Below are positions 1-9,778 of a stretch of 64,000 nt of DNA, in pieces. The position numbers and the translations under genes are program-made. The first letter of the stretch is position 1; each line of letters starts with the position of its first letter. This DNA comes from Hyalangium ruber. GTDB lineage: Bacteria > Myxococcota > Myxococcia > Myxococcales > Myxococcaceae. Location: positions 162,248 to 226,247 of the forward strand of contig NZ_JAXIVS010000016.1 in NCBI RefSeq assembly GCF_034259325.1. The letters are read 5' to 3'. The notes under the pieces are model-generated. The model was not told the DNA's origin. It searched no databases and saw only the letters and a program-made list of their open reading frames with translations.

Positions 1-158
1 GTCCGGCATCGACCGCGTCTGGACACCGAGGCCGCCTTCGCCCCAGTGCCACCGCATCCATGTCCATCCCCCAGCAGCCGCGTCAAAGTAGGAGGCCGCC
101 CCATGAAGACCAACCGTCCGCCGGGAGGCGGGGATGGTTCAGCGCCTCACACCGAGCG

Positions 159-659
159 CTACTCCTCGCCGAAGGAGAGGGAGTGCGCCGAGGTCACATC
201 GAAGATGGAGGCCTGCATTCCGAAGCGCACCAGCCGCTTGCCCACGCGCGGGAAGTCGGCCACCTCCACCTCGCGGCGCTCGCCGCCGGAGATGTAGACG
301 AGCTCCTCCTCGAAGGGGTTGCGCAGGTGGTGCCCCACCGAGGGCGTGGGAAAGCCCATGAAGTCCCCGGGGCCCACCTCGAACTGCTCATCCCCGATCT
401 CGGCGATGCCCCGCCCCGAGAGGACGTAGAGGAACTCCTCCTCCGAGTGGTGGGAGTGGAAGATGAAGGATTCCTTGCCCGGGGCAATCCTCAGCAGGTG
501 GATGCCCAGGCGCTGCAGCCCCACCTGCTCGCTCAGCGAGACTCCCCGGACCTGGGAGTTCGGGTTCAGCGGGTGGGACTGCGACTCCACCTTCACCTTC
601 GCTTGGTCCGCGGCGCGGAAGAGGGTGGGCTTCGCGGGGGCGTCCTTCTTCGTCGTCAT
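159..659 (-). CDS. Cupin-domain protein
   Basis: A 166-residue single-domain cupin. The first cupin motif is seen as HSHHSEEEFLYVLSG (His, His and Glu metal ligands) and is followed by the GxGDFMGFP-type turn and the second motif with SVGHHLRN. It probably binds a metal ion and a small molecule in the cytoplasm, since there is no signal peptide. The N-terminal 35 residues are polar. The ATG at 659 is the only good start, and the stop is followed by non-coding sequence to the left window edge. The next gene on the same strand starts about 2 kb upstream and ends 97 bp before this one, so the two could be co-transcribed. The substrate cannot be told from the sequence. Confidence 0.85.
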   Translation of the reverse strand: MTTKKDAPAKPTLFRAADQAKVKVESQSHPLNPNSQVRGVSLSEQVGLQRLGIHLLRIAPGKESFIFHSHHSEEEFLYVLSGRGIAEIGDEQFEVGPGDFMGFPTPSVGHHLRNPFEEELVYISGGERREVEVADFPRVGKRLVRFGMQASIFDVTSAHSLSFGEE

Positions 660-756
660 GGCTGGCTCCTGGGTGGGCGCGGCGCGCTCTCACCCGAAGC
701 GGCCACGCGGGAAGGGCGCAGGATGCCCCCAGGCGCCCTCCCCGGCCAGTCTCCGG

Positions 757-2784
757 TTACAGCACGCGCAGGAACTCGACCAGGTCGTCGATCTCCGCGT
801 CGGACAGCAGGCTCGTCTTGCCGTGCTGATCCGTGAAGCGCGTCTGGAGGATGCGCTCCTTGAGCGTCATCGCGCTGCCGTCATGCAGGTACGGCGCGCT
901 GCGCGACAGGCCCAGCAGCGACGGGGTGTTGAGGCCCCGCTGGCGCACGGCGTCGATGTCCGGGTTGGCGCCGCTGAGGACGAAGGTGCCCACGTTGGCC
1001 TGCTTGTTGTTGGTGAGGGCCTCGCCCGTGTGGCACTCGTCGCACCTGGCCTTGAGGAACACCTGGGAGCCGCGGCGCTGGGGCTCGGACAGCTCCTCGC
1101 GCTTGTGGGGGTTGTCGGGCGCCTGCACCGAGTCGATGAAGGCCGACAGCTGGGTGGCCATCTGCGCGTCCACCACCCCGCCGCCCATGCGCTGGCGCAC
1201 GGTGACGTCCAGGAAGTCGCGCAGCGAGGGGAACTCGCCGCTCCAGTGGAACGGCCCGGTGCGCGTAATCATGCGGCCGGCGAGCATCGGCGTCTGGCGC
1301 GGGCCGTCCGGGAACATCCACACGTGGCCGTCATCCCGCGCGTCCGGGTGGCAGGTGTTGCAGGAGGCGCCCACCGAGGGGCTCGTCATGCGCGAGTCGA
1401 TGGCCGAGAAGAACAGCTTGCGGCCCATCACCGCCTCCGGCGACAGCACGTCGCCGGCCAGCTTCAACCGGGGCAGTTCCTCGCGGATGTTGAAGGAGCT
1501 GTTGCTCCCATCACCCACCAGCTTCGACACCGTGTGGTCGAACGCGTTGTACACGTACGCCCGGCGCCCATCGCGCGTCAGGGCGATGCCGGTGGGGCTG
1601 GCGCCCACGCGCACCAGCTGGCGCACGGAGGTGGCCGGGAAGCGACCCACTTCGATGTCATTTCCCGAGCGGCGGTTGGTGGGCATCACCGCGACGTTGT
1701 TCGTCTCGCGGTTCACCACGTAGAGCCACGCGCCCGTGGGGTCCACCGCGGACGCCACGGGGCCCTGGATCGGGTGGGAGAGGTCCGGGCTGACGATGGT
1801 GCTGGGCGGGAAGTCCCGGCCGTCGTTGCCGGGTTCGCCGCCGCAGCCGCCGCCGCTGATGTCGTCCACCACCGGGGTGGCCGTGTCCGCCTCGAAGGTG
1901 ATGACGCCCGGCGAGGCGATGGCGCCCGAGCCGCAGGGGCCGCCGCCACCATAGAGGCCATCGCCCGGAGGCGTCGGCGAGGGGATGCCGGGCCCCGGCG
2001 TGACGACCGGGTCTTCGCGCGACCACTGCGTGGTGGCGAAGGCGCGGCTCCCATCCGGCGTCACCACGATGTCCGACACGCTGCGGGCGTGGAACGAGGA
2101 CATGGTGGTGAAGCTGCGGTCGAACCCGGGCGTGTCCTGCTCCATGCCCAGGATGGTGGCGTTGGAGCGCTTGTACAGGTCCGTGCTCGCCTTGAGGACC
2201 TTGGGGTCGTCCCGATTCGACAGGTCCAGCTGGACGATGTCGCCTTGGCGGTGGAGGGTGACCAGCGCCTTGTCGTTCTCCAGCAGGGCGATGCCGCGGG
2301 GCTCGAAGCCCACCGGCAGCTCCCACAGCCGCTTGTTCGAGGAGGTATCGAAGGCTGTCACCGAGCCCTGCTCGGTGGAGTCGAGCATGGAGCTGTTCAC
2401 CACGAGGAGCGTCTTGCCATCGGCGGAGACGGCCAGGCCCATGGGCTCCACGCCGACCTCGAGGCGGGCGGCCTCCGTCCACTCGCCCCGGCGGATGACG
2501 GACACGCTGCGGCTGCCGCGGTTGGAGACGTACACGGTGTCGTCGGCGCCCACGGCGACACGCTCGGGCTCCCGGCCGACCTTCACCTCGGCCACCTTGG
2601 TGTGGCTGTCGGTGTCCACCACAGCGAGGATTCCGTTGTCGGCGTCCACCGCGTAGAGGAACTTGTCATCGCGGCTGAGCGCCAGCGAGCCCGCCGAGGG
2701 CGTATACGTGGCCGTCGGCTTCTGCTCACAGGCGGTGAGTCCAAGGACCGCTACCAGCGCCGCGGCTAGAATCTGCTTTCTCAT
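757..2784 (-). CDS. Beta-propeller / di-haem cytochrome c lipoprotein
   Basis: 675 residues. A lipoprotein signal (LAAALVAVLGLTACEQK) is followed by YVTN/NHL-like propeller blades over roughly residues 30-430, with repeated 'VAVGADDTVYVSN' and 'LAVSADGKTLLVVN' strands. The C-terminal third resembles the di-haem cytochrome-c peroxidase (MauG/CcpA) family, with two haem-binding sites, CNTCH and CDECH. It probably acts on the outer membrane or in the periplasm in electron transfer or peroxide reduction. An insert rich in Gly and Cys interrupts the propeller near residue 280. The ATG at 2784 is preceded by GGAGGAG and gives a proper lipobox; the open frame extends further upstream, but that part is not protein-like. 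Divergent from the histidine kinase at 3038. Confidence 0.8.
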   Translation of the reverse strand: MRKQILAAALVAVLGLTACEQKPTATYTPSAGSLALSRDDKFLYAVDADNGILAVVDTDSHTKVAEVKVGREPERVAVGADDTVYVSNRGSRSVSVIRRGEWTEAARLEVGVEPMGLAVSADGKTLLVVNSSMLDSTEQGSVTAFDTSSNKRLWELPVGFEPRGIALLENDKALVTLHRQGDIVQLDLSNRDDPKVLKASTDLYKRSNATILGMEQDTPGFDRSFTTMSSFHARSVSDIVVTPDGSRAFATTQWSREDPVVTPGPGIPSPTPPGDGLYGGGGPCGSGAIASPGVITFEADTATPVVDDISGGGCGGEPGNDGRDFPPSTIVSPDLSHPIQGPVASAVDPTGAWLYVVNRETNNVAVMPTNRRSGNDIEVGRFPATSVRQLVRVGASPTGIALTRDGRRAYVYNAFDHTVSKLVGDGSNSSFNIREELPRLKLAGDVLSPEAVMGRKLFFSAIDSRMTSPSVGASCNTCHPDARDDGHVWMFPDGPRQTPMLAGRMITRTGPFHWSGEFPSLRDFLDVTVRQRMGGGVVDAQMATQLSAFIDSVQAPDNPHKREELSEPQRRGSQVFLKARCDECHTGEALTNNKQANVGTFVLSGANPDIDAVRQRGLNTPSLLGLSRSAPYLHDGSAMTLKERILQTRFTDQHGKTSLLSDAEIDDLVEFLRVL

Positions 2785-3037
2785 CGGGAGTCTCCTCCTC
2801 GGCGCAGGGGCACGGGCCATGTCCGGCCCTGGGTGTCCCGGCTGCTCCTGCGCTTGGCGTGGGAAGGCGTCCGGCCCGGTCGCCTCTTCCCCTCTCGGCC
2901 ATGCATGGTGCCACCGGCGTCGACTGAAAGTCGAATGTTTCCCTACACTCCGTGTATGCCCTTGGACAGGAGAAGGGCACCCCGAGGGAAAAACGACACG
3001 CGCATACACCCCGAGGGAGGAGTAAAGGAGAGGAGTC

Positions 3038-4558
3038 GTGTCGCGAGCCTCCGCCCCCATCGTCCTGAGCTTCCGGCGCACCTTCGCGCTGCTCATCCTG
3101 CTGGTCGTGCTGCCCTCGGCGGGGCTGTCCGGCTTCGGGGTGGTGGCGATCATCAACGAGCGCGCGGCGGTGGAGAAGCGGCTGGAGGCGGCCTGGCACG
3201 GCACGCTGGAGGCGCTGGCGCAGGATCTTCCCCAGGTGCTGCGGCAGGCGCGCTTCGTGGAGCGGGGGGGCGCCTTCGAGCTGGTGACGCTGCAGGGGCA
3301 GGTGCTCTCGGAGACGCCCTTCTCGGTGCGCGAGGGGAAGGTGGAGTCGCCGGACGCGGCGCTGGCGGCGGCGCTCACCGCCGTGGTGGGGGACGTGCGC
3401 AACCTGCCTGCCGAGCGGACGGTGTTCTCCCTGCCGGTAGCGGGGCGGCCGGTGCTCCTGGCCACCGAGCGCGGGGGGGATGCGGTACACGGTGCCCGGC
3501 TGTCGGTGCCGACGGTGGAGGCGCTGCTGGAGGCCCGGGCCGAGCGCTACCTCAACTCTCCCGAGCCGGTGCGCTTCACCCTGCTGCCCGTCACGCGCGA
3601 GGGCGGCGAGGGGCTGGTGGGCCGGCTCGTGTCGGAGGTGGTGCAGGCGCGAGCCAATGCGCTGGGGCCTCCGGCGCTCGCCGAGCTGGTGCTCGCCCCG
3701 CCCCTGCAGGACTTCCGGCTGGTGGTGCTGCCCACGGGGGAGGACCCGGTGGCGCGCGCCTCCACGCGCAACCGGGTGGTGTACGCGGTGCTGCTGGGGC
3801 TGTTCTATCTGACGCTCACCTTCGGCGTGGTGTACACGGGGCGCGCGCTCTACCGGGAGGCGAAGCTGTCGCGCATGAAGACAGACTTCGTCTCGCTGGT
3901 GAGCCACGAGCTGCGCACCCCGCTCACCTCCATCCGCATGTTCATCGAGACGCTGGCCCTGGGGCGGCTGAAGGATCCGGCGCAGATGCAGGAGGTGCTC
4001 CAGTTGCTCACCCGGGAGACGGAGCGGCTGTCGACGCTCATCGAGCGGGTGCTGGACTGGGCGCGCATCGAGAGCGGGCGCAAGGAGTACCAGCGTGAGC
4101 CGCAGCCGGTGGACACGGTGGTGGAGGCGGCGGTGGCGGCCTTCCGCGCCCAGCGGCTGGAGGGCGGCATGGACCTGAAGGTGGACGTGCCAGGAGGCCT
4201 GCCCCGGGTGGAGGTGGACCGGGACGCGGTGGCCGGGGCGCTGCTCAACCTGCTGCAGAATGCCTACAAGTACAGCGGGCAGGACAAGCGCATCACCCTG
4301 AGCGCCCGAGCTGATGGCAAGTGGGTGGACCTCTCGGTGGAGGACAACGGGGTGGGCATCGCCCCCAAGGAGCGCAAGCGCATCTTCGAGCGCTTCTACC
4401 GGGTGGACAACCTGCTGACGCGCAAGACGGAGGGCAGCGGGTTGGGGCTGGCCATCTCCAAGCGCATCATCGAGGCGCACGGCGGACGCATCACCCTGCA
4501 GAGCGAGCCCGGCAAGGGCAGCCGCTTCACCATCCAGCTTCCGGCGAGCAAGGCATGA
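3038..4558 (+). CDS. Sensor histidine kinase (membrane)
   Basis: 506 residues. There are two transmembrane segments (about 12-34 and 247-270) flanking a roughly 210-residue extracytoplasmic sensor region with no recognisable domain. HisKA follows with [11 protein letters not shown] (phospho-accepting His290), then HATPase_c with the N box ([11 protein letters not shown]), G1 box (DNGVGI) and G2 box ([10 protein letters not shown]). The start is a GTG at 3038 behind a strong GGAGAGGAG site. The stop overlaps the response regulator start by four bases (ATGA), so the pair is translationally coupled. It autophosphorylates and passes phosphate to the OmpR-type partner. The signal is unknown; the divergent cytochrome/propeller lipoprotein is a plausible target or neighbour in function. 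Confidence 0.92.
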   Translation: MSRASAPIVLSFRRTFALLILLVVLPSAGLSGFGVVAIINERAAVEKRLEAAWHGTLEALAQDLPQVLRQARFVERGGAFELVTLQGQVLSETPFSVREGKVESPDAALAAALTAVVGDVRNLPAERTVFSLPVAGRPVLLATERGGDAVHGARLSVPTVEALLEARAERYLNSPEPVRFTLLPVTREGGEGLVGRLVSEVVQARANALGPPALAELVLAPPLQDFRLVVLPTGEDPVARASTRNRVVYAVLLGLFYLTLTFGVVYTGRALYREAKLSRMKTDFVSLVSHELRTPLTSIRMFIETLALGRLKDPAQMQEVLQLLTRETERLSTLIERVLDWARIESGRKEYQREPQPVDTVVEAAVAAFRAQRLEGGMDLKVDVPGGLPRVEVDRDAVAGALLNLLQNAYKYSGQDKRITLSARADGKWVDLSVEDNGVGIAPKERKRIFERFYRVDNLLTRKTEGSGLGLAISKRIIEAHGGRITLQSEPGKGSRFTIQLPASKA

Positions 4559-5244
4559 GCGAGCAGGCACGACGCATCCTGGTGGTGGAGGATGATTTGT
4601 CCATCCTCACGGGGCTCTCGATGAACCTGAAGTTCGAGGGCTACGAGGTGCTCCAGGCGCAGGACGGGCGCGCCGGGCTGGCCAAGGCACTGGACGAGTC
4701 GCCGGACCTGGTGGTGCTGGACCTCATGTTGCCGGAGGTGAACGGCTACGAGGTGCTCAAGGAGCTGCGGCGCCGGGGCCGGGACACGCCGGTGGTGGTG
4801 CTGTCGGCCAAGGGGCAGGAGCCGGACAAGATTCTCGGCCTGAACCTGGGCGCGGATGACTACGTGGTGAAGCCCTTCGGGCTGCAGGAGCTGCTGGCGC
4901 GCATCAAGGCGGTGCTGCGCCGGCGCTACCCTTCCGCGGGCACCCCGCCGGTGACGTTCGGGGACGTGGAGGTGGACATGGTGGGGCGCACGGTGGCGCG
5001 GGCGGGCAAGCCGGTGGAGCTGACGGCGCAGGAGTTCAAGCTGCTGGCGCACTTCCTGGCGCAGCCGGGGCGCACCTTCACCCGCGAGGAGCTGCTGTCG
5101 GGCGCGTGGGGATTCGACTACGAGGGCAGCGCACGCACGGTGGACAACTTCGTGCGCCAGCTGCGCTTGAAGTTCGAGCCGGACCCCGAGGCGCCCCGCC
5201 ACTTCCTGACAGTCCGAGGCCTGGGCTACCGCTTCGATCGCTGA
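4555..5244 (+). CDS. OmpR/PhoB-family response regulator
   Basis: 229 residues, a full-length member. The receiver domain shows the acidic pair (VVEDD, residues 12-14), the phospho-acceptor Asp56 in LVVLDLMLP, and the conserved Lys after VVVLSAK. The C-terminal winged helix carries the usual [21 protein letters not shown]-like and [12 protein letters not shown] stretches. Its ATG overlaps the stop of the kinase gene by four bases, so the two form one cognate pair. It likely binds DNA as a dimer. The divergent region 2785-3037 is the obvious place for its own operator; an inverted GTGTATGC/GCATACAC pair is present there at 2952-2959 and 3002-3009. Confidence 0.93.
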   Translation: MSEQARRILVVEDDLSILTGLSMNLKFEGYEVLQAQDGRAGLAKALDESPDLVVLDLMLPEVNGYEVLKELRRRGRDTPVVVLSAKGQEPDKILGLNLGADDYVVKPFGLQELLARIKAVLRRRYPSAGTPPVTFGDVEVDMVGRTVARAGKPVELTAQEFKLLAHFLAQPGRTFTREELLSGAWGFDYEGSARTVDNFVRQLRLKFEPDPEAPRHFLTVRGLGYRFDR

Positions 5245-5276
5245 GACTTCACACCCTTTTGACAACCGAGGACACC

Positions 5277-5534
5277 ATGCGCCGCCGCTACACCATCCAC
5301 CGAGACGGAGACCTGCTCGTCGAGGAGCTCGACGCCGAGGGCAAGGCCATCGATCCGGAGCCCGTGCCGCCCGAGGATCGGCTCCCCGTGGAGCTGGTGG
5401 TGACTGCGCCGGACACCGAGGAGGGCCGGGCGCAGATGCTGGACCTGCTCGACCTGGCGCTGGGCATCGAGACCGAGGGGCCGCCGCCCAACCCGAACGG
5501 GCCGGCGAAGTTCAAGCTGCCCGTCATCAGCTGA
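5277..5534 (+). CDS. Small acidic hypothetical protein
   Basis: 85 residues, not recognised. It begins RRRYTIHRDGDLLVEELD and is rich in Asp, Glu and Pro, with no signal peptide or membrane segment. The ATG lies 32 bp after the response regulator stop on the same strand, with a modest GAGG site, so it is probably the third gene of the two-component operon. The frame shows the strong G/C third-position bias of its neighbours, which supports real coding. No function is proposed. Confidence 0.6.
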   Translation: MRRRYTIHRDGDLLVEELDAEGKAIDPEPVPPEDRLPVELVVTAPDTEEGRAQMLDLLDLALGIETEGPPPNPNGPAKFKLPVIS

Positions 5535-5546
5535 GCGCCCACGGGC

Positions 5547-6248
5547 CTACAGGCCCGCGACGCCGATCTGCCGTGAGTCCTTCAGGTCGAACGGCTTGCC
5601 ATCGAAGCGCCCGAAGCGCTCCCGAAGCGTGAGCCCGCCGGCGGTCAGCGCCTCTTCCAGCTCCTCTGGGGCGAAGTGGCGCAGCCGCAACCTGCGGATG
5701 GGCGCGGTGCCGCCGGGCAGCTTGCGCTCACGCAGGTGCAGGGCGAACAGCGGCCGACGCGGCTCCAGCGGCGCGGTGGGCGCATCCTCCTCATCGTCCC
5801 GGATGATGGCCTCGCGCGGCGGGTTGAGCACGTCGTAGATGAAGGTGCCCCCTGGCGAGAGGTGGTGACGCACCGTGGCGATGAACGCCTCCAGGTCATC
5901 CCGCGTCGCCATCAGCCCCATGGAGTGTTGCGGCGCGAGCACCAGCGGGAAGCGCTCCTCCAGGCGCAGCGCTCGCACGTCGGAGACCACGAAGCGCGCC
6001 CGCTCGGAGACCTCGACCGACTCGGTGGTGCGGCGCTCCTCGGCCGCGCGGACCATCGCCTCGGAGGCATCCACCCCCACCGCCGCGAAGCCATGCCCGG
6101 CAAGCGACCAGGGCACTCGCCCGTTGGCCGCACCCAGCACCAGCACCGGCCCCCCACGCTCACCCGCCTGGCGTGTGTAGAAGAGGAGGTCCGGCTCCTG
6201 GCCTACCAGCGAAAGTGGCGCGCGGCCGCGACCGTCGTTCCCGCTCAT
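5547..6248 (-). CDS. Class I SAM-dependent methyltransferase
   Basis: 233 residues from the ATG at 6248. Motif I is visible as VLVLGAANGRVPWSLA, followed by the acidic loop VGVDASEAMV and the motif IV region FPLVLAPQHSMGLM. A Rossmann-type methyltransferase fold is therefore likely, with S-adenosylmethionine as donor; the acceptor is unknown. The open frame continues upstream, but the residues before the chosen Met are not conserved-looking and there is no better ribosome site. It converges on the small acidic gene, with a 16-bp inverted repeat (CGGGCCT-AC-AGGCCCG, 5542-5557) over its stop codon. Confidence 0.8.
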   Translation of the reverse strand: MSGNDGRGRAPLSLVGQEPDLLFYTRQAGERGGPVLVLGAANGRVPWSLAGHGFAAVGVDASEAMVRAAEERRTTESVEVSERARFVVSDVRALRLEERFPLVLAPQHSMGLMATRDDLEAFIATVRHHLSPGGTFIYDVLNPPREAIIRDDEEDAPTAPLEPRRPLFALHLRERKLPGGTAPIRRLRLRHFAPEELEEALTAGGLTLRERFGRFDGKPFDLKDSRQIGVAGL

Positions 6249-6446
6249 CGTCCCGGGTGTAGCACGGTGTGCTGCAATCGGGGGCAGGAGGCTGCACTGC
6301 GTGGGAACTCCCGTACCCTCCACCTGTCTGGCAACCAACGGCGCGCTCTGCCCACGAGGCACCGGCCCCTGGCATCCCGCTTGCTCTGACTCCAAGTAGC
6401 ACGGGTGTCAGCGGACACACGTCTTTCCTCGTGGGGTAGGTGGCAT

Positions 6447-8117
6447 ATGAAGCGCGGGTGGCGGTGGGCGGGCTCGCTCGTCATGGCGAGTCTGGTGTGG
6501 ACGGCGGGCTGCACGAGCAGCAGCGGTAGTGACACTTCGGAGCAGGGCAATCCGGGTCTGGATGACCCGACTCCGCCAGAGGTGCTCCCTCCGGTGGTGA
6601 ACCCTCCGGCGACGAATCCTCCGGTGACGAATCCTCCGGAGCAGGAGGCGCCTCCGAGCAATCCTCCTCCGAGCAATCCTCCCCCCAGCAACCCGCCTCC
6701 GACGGATCCTCCTCCGACGGAGAACCCGCCTCCGCCTCCTCCGGTGGTCGTCCCGCCTCCGACGACGGCGGGCTGGGAGTTCTACGGCGTGAACGAGGGC
6801 GGCCCGAGCGTGGTGTACGGCGTGACGGCCGATGAGGGCGGCAACGTCTGGGTGGCCGGCGGCGAAGAGGGGCTCTTCCTGCTGAAGCCGGGGGCCACGA
6901 GCTTCCAGCGCTACACCATGACGGACGGCCTGAGGCCCTACGGCTACATGGCGGATGGCAGCATTCCGCAGGGCCTGCCGCCCTACCTCAAGGTCATCTC
7001 CGTGGCCGGTGGTCCGGCGGGCACCGTCTTCGTGGGCTACGAGGGCCAGCCGGGCACGGGCTATGACCACTGCGAGAACAACTGGGACGGCCCCAACCCC
7101 ATCCCGGCTCGGTACAAGAGCGGGGACGCGGACAAGGTGACGCTGTTGTCGGATGGCACCTTGAACGTGGTGCACTACGACATCTTCTCCGGTCCGAACG
7201 TCGTCGGGGACGAGCCGCAAGGCCGCGAGAAGCTCTGCAACGTGCTGCGCATCGCCTACGACAAGCGGACGCAGAGCGTGTGGTTCGGTGGCAACCACGG
7301 CTTTGCCCGGGGCGACGCGCTCTTCGAGGGCAACCCCGCCTGCAACGGGCAGCACTCGTGCGCCGGCCTCACCGAGCACGTCCACCCGGCCATCAACGCC
7401 TACGTCTACTCGCACCAGTCCGAGGACAAGGTGAAGTACCCGGATGACAAGTCGAAGTGGCGCGTCCGGGGCGCACTGCTAACCGACGCCTACTACGGCG
7501 TGGCGGTGGACCCGAGCGGCGATGCGTGGTTCGGCGGCGCGGACCGCTCCACCCGCTTCCGCTACGTCAGCAGCTCCGGCGACATCAACAAGCCGAACTA
7601 CTGGCGGGCGCAGGTGATGTCGGAGGGCAAGGAGTACGCCTGGAACCGCTACGACGTCTGGACGGACACGGTGGGCGAGCCGCAGATGTCCCGACCCGAG
7701 CAGCGCACGGGGGACCATGTCTCCGGCATCGCGCTCACGCGAGACGGCAGTGTGTGGATGGGCTCGTTCTCCAACGGCCTGGCGCAGATGACGCCCGAGG
7801 GCGTGGTGAAGCAGCGCATCAGCGCGCAGCTGGCGGACCGCAAGGGCCTGGTCTCCGCGGTGGCGGCCGACCCGCTGGATGACAGCGTGTGGGCGGGCAC
7901 GTACTGGGGTGGCGGCTTGAGCCGGGTGAAGGGCTCCACGGTGGCCCACTACGGCGTCCCGGTGTTCGGCATGGACCTGACCATGTCGCGCGTCTCGGAT
8001 GTCCAGGTGGACACCTCGGGCGACAAGCGCCGCATCCTGGTGGGCTTCATGGGCTACACGCGCACCAGTGACAACCGCTGGGTGGCCGGCTCCATCGGCA
8101 TCTACAAGGGCGACTGA
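6447..8117 (+). CDS. Lipoprotein with Pro-rich stalk and propeller domain
   Basis: 556 residues. A lipobox (MASLVWTAGCTSS) is followed by a stalk of about 80 residues made of PPxNPP and PPPTDPP repeats. A beta-propeller follows, with 'GVTADEGGNVWVAGGEEGLF', 'YGVAVDPSGDAWFGG' and 'GIALTRDGSVWMGS' strands, resembling the ligand-binding propellers (Reg_prop) of hybrid sensors but without any kinase part. It is probably exposed on the cell surface, held off by the rigid stalk. The ATG at 6447 follows a GGTAGG site; an upstream GTG at 6405 would spoil the signal peptide. The gene ends 31 bp before a very strong hairpin. Confidence 0.75.
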   Translation: MKRGWRWAGSLVMASLVWTAGCTSSSGSDTSEQGNPGLDDPTPPEVLPPVVNPPATNPPVTNPPEQEAPPSNPPPSNPPPSNPPPTDPPPTENPPPPPPVVVPPPTTAGWEFYGVNEGGPSVVYGVTADEGGNVWVAGGEEGLFLLKPGATSFQRYTMTDGLRPYGYMADGSIPQGLPPYLKVISVAGGPAGTVFVGYEGQPGTGYDHCENNWDGPNPIPARYKSGDADKVTLLSDGTLNVVHYDIFSGPNVVGDEPQGREKLCNVLRIAYDKRTQSVWFGGNHGFARGDALFEGNPACNGQHSCAGLTEHVHPAINAYVYSHQSEDKVKYPDDKSKWRVRGALLTDAYYGVAVDPSGDAWFGGADRSTRFRYVSSSGDINKPNYWRAQVMSEGKEYAWNRYDVWTDTVGEPQMSRPEQRTGDHVSGIALTRDGSVWMGSFSNGLAQMTPEGVVKQRISAQLADRKGLVSAVAADPLDDSVWAGTYWGGGLSRVKGSTVAHYGVPVFGMDLTMSRVSDVQVDTSGDKRRILVGFMGYTRTSDNRWVAGSIGIYKGD

Positions 8118-8148
8118 CGCCCCCAGGCCGCGCCACGGCCTGGAGCCC

Positions 8149-8193
8149 ACCGCGGCCGCGCTCCTTATATAAGGAGCGCGGCCGTGGTCTTTT
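8149..8193 (+). terminator. Strong hairpin with T-rich tail (intrinsic terminator)
   Basis: A perfect 32-bp DNA palindrome at 8153-8184 (arms CGGCCGCGCTCCTTAT and ATAAGGAGCGCGGCCG) extends on both sides to 8149-8188 if one G-U pair is allowed. It is followed by TCTTTT. It lies 31 bp after the lipoprotein stop and 25 bp before the next gene's ATG, so it should end transcription of the lipoprotein and insulate the ATPase gene. Confidence 0.8.
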
Positions 8194-8213
8194 GGGAGTG
8201 TTACGTTCCTCCC

Positions 8214-9764
8214 ATGCCGCGATGGTTCAACACCGCTGGCCCCTGCAACCCGGCCAACCACTACATGATCCCCGCCTCGCGGCGCCTGCCCGAGGTGCGG
8301 AGACTGATCGAGCAGGAGAACTACTTTGTCGTCCACGCCCCTCGGCAGGTGGGCAAGACGACCGCCCTGCTCTCGCTGGCCAGCGAACTCACCTCGGAAG
8401 GGCGGCATGTGGCCGTCCTGGTTTCCATGGAAGTTGGCGCCGCCTTCCCCAAGGATATTGGCGCCGCCGAGGCCGCCATGCTCGACAGCTGGCGCAGCGC
8501 GGCGCGTGCTCAGCTTCCCTCTGCGTCGACTCCTCCTGCCTTCCCGGATGCGCCACCCGGCCGTCGCATCGGCACCGCGCTCGAAACCTGGGCCCAGGCA
8601 GTCCCCACCGCCCTGGTCATCTTCCTGGATGAAATCGACGCGCTCCGCGATGAAGTGCTGGTGTCCGTCCTGCGCCAGCTGCGCGACGGCTACCGCAACC
8701 GCCCGAAGCTCTTTCCTTCTTCCCTGGCGCTCGTCGGACTGAGAGACGTGCGCGACTACAAGGTAGCCGCAGGCGGCGGCGACACGCTGGGCACCGCGAG
8801 CCCCTTCAACATCAAGGTCGAGTCGCTCACCCTGCGCAACTTCACCCGCGACGAGGTGGCCGAGCTCTACGCCCAGCACACGGCGGATACAGGCCAGCCC
8901 TTCCTCCCAGAGGCCGTGAACCGGGCCTTCTACTGGTCACAAGGCCAGCCCTGGCTGGTCAACGCCCTGGCCCGGCAGATGGTGGAGCAGTTGGTGCCCG
9001 ATCCGGCCCAGCCCCTCACAGCCGCCCACGCGGATGCGGCCAAGGAGATCCTCCTGCGCCGCCAGGACACGCACCTGGACAGCCTGACCGAGCGCCTGCG
9101 CGAACCACGCGTGCGCGGCATCCTCGAGCCCATTCTCGCGGGCCTCGTCCTGGGAGATGTGCCCAGCGATGATCTGCGCTTCGTCCAGGATCTGGGCCTG
9201 GTGCGCATGGCGGAGAAGGGAGGGTTGGAGATCGCCAACCCGCTGTACCGGGAGATCATCCCCCAGGTGCTGGCGAACACGGCCTTTGCCTCCCTGCCGC
9301 CTCAATCCGTCACCTGGCGCCGGGCCGACGGACGCTTGGACATGGAGCGCCTCATGGAGGCATTCCTCGCCTTCTGGCGGCAACACGGCCAACCCCTGCT
9401 GGGCACGGCCCCCTATCATGAGATCGCTCCGCACCTGGTGCTGATGGCCTTCCTGCACCGCGTGGCCAACGGAGGCGGCACGCTGGAGCGCGAGTACGCC
9501 ATCGGCACCGGGCGCATGGACTTGTGTCTGCGCTACGGCCCCGACACGTTGGCCCTAGAGCTGAAGGTATGGCGTGACGGGGAGAAGGACCCTCTGGACG
9601 ATGGGTTGGCCCAGCTCGACGGATACCTGGCCGGGCTGGGGCTCACTACGGGCTGGCTGGTCATCTTCGACCGACGCAGCGGGCAGCCCCCCATCGCCGA
9701 GCGCACCCAAGCCACCCAGGCGCTAACGCCCGCGGGACGGCGTGTCACCGTCCTGCGGGCCTGA
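8214..9764 (+). CDS. STAND-like ATPase with C-terminal PD-(D/E)XK domain
   Basis: 516 residues. The N-terminal P-loop domain shows Walker A as HAPRQVGKTT and Walker B as VIFLDEIDAL, in the layout of AAA_14/AAA_35-like ATPases. The middle is helical. The C-terminus carries a nuclease-like signature, RMDLCLRYG followed by LALELKVWRDG (D and ExK), as in PDDEXK domains attached to such ATPases. Relatives are often called 'AAA-like ATPase' and are linked to mobile or conflict functions, but the role is unproven. The ATG at 8214 is chosen because the alternative GTG at 8184 lies inside the terminator hairpin. It stands alone, convergent with the amidohydrolase. Confidence 0.75.
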   Translation: MPRWFNTAGPCNPANHYMIPASRRLPEVRRLIEQENYFVVHAPRQVGKTTALLSLASELTSEGRHVAVLVSMEVGAAFPKDIGAAEAAMLDSWRSAARAQLPSASTPPAFPDAPPGRRIGTALETWAQAVPTALVIFLDEIDALRDEVLVSVLRQLRDGYRNRPKLFPSSLALVGLRDVRDYKVAAGGGDTLGTASPFNIKVESLTLRNFTRDEVAELYAQHTADTGQPFLPEAVNRAFYWSQGQPWLVNALARQMVEQLVPDPAQPLTAAHADAAKEILLRRQDTHLDSLTERLREPRVRGILEPILAGLVLGDVPSDDLRFVQDLGLVRMAEKGGLEIANPLYREIIPQVLANTAFASLPPQSVTWRRADGRLDMERLMEAFLAFWRQHGQPLLGTAPYHEIAPHLVLMAFLHRVANGGGTLEREYAIGTGRMDLCLRYGPDTLALELKVWRDGEKDPLDDGLAQLDGYLAGLGLTTGWLVIFDRRSGQPPIAERTQATQALTPAGRRVTVLRA

Positions 9765-9778
9765 CGCTACCCGTCAGC

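Noticed and set aside
463..2769. A long plus-strand open frame of 768 codons.
   Set aside because: It is the mirror of the cytochrome/propeller gene; composition is His/Arg/Ala-rich without domain, and the minus-strand product has clear motifs.
8184..8213. GTG at 8184 as the start of the ATPase gene.
   Set aside because: It lies in the arm of the terminator hairpin; the ATG at 8214 gives the expected N-terminus.
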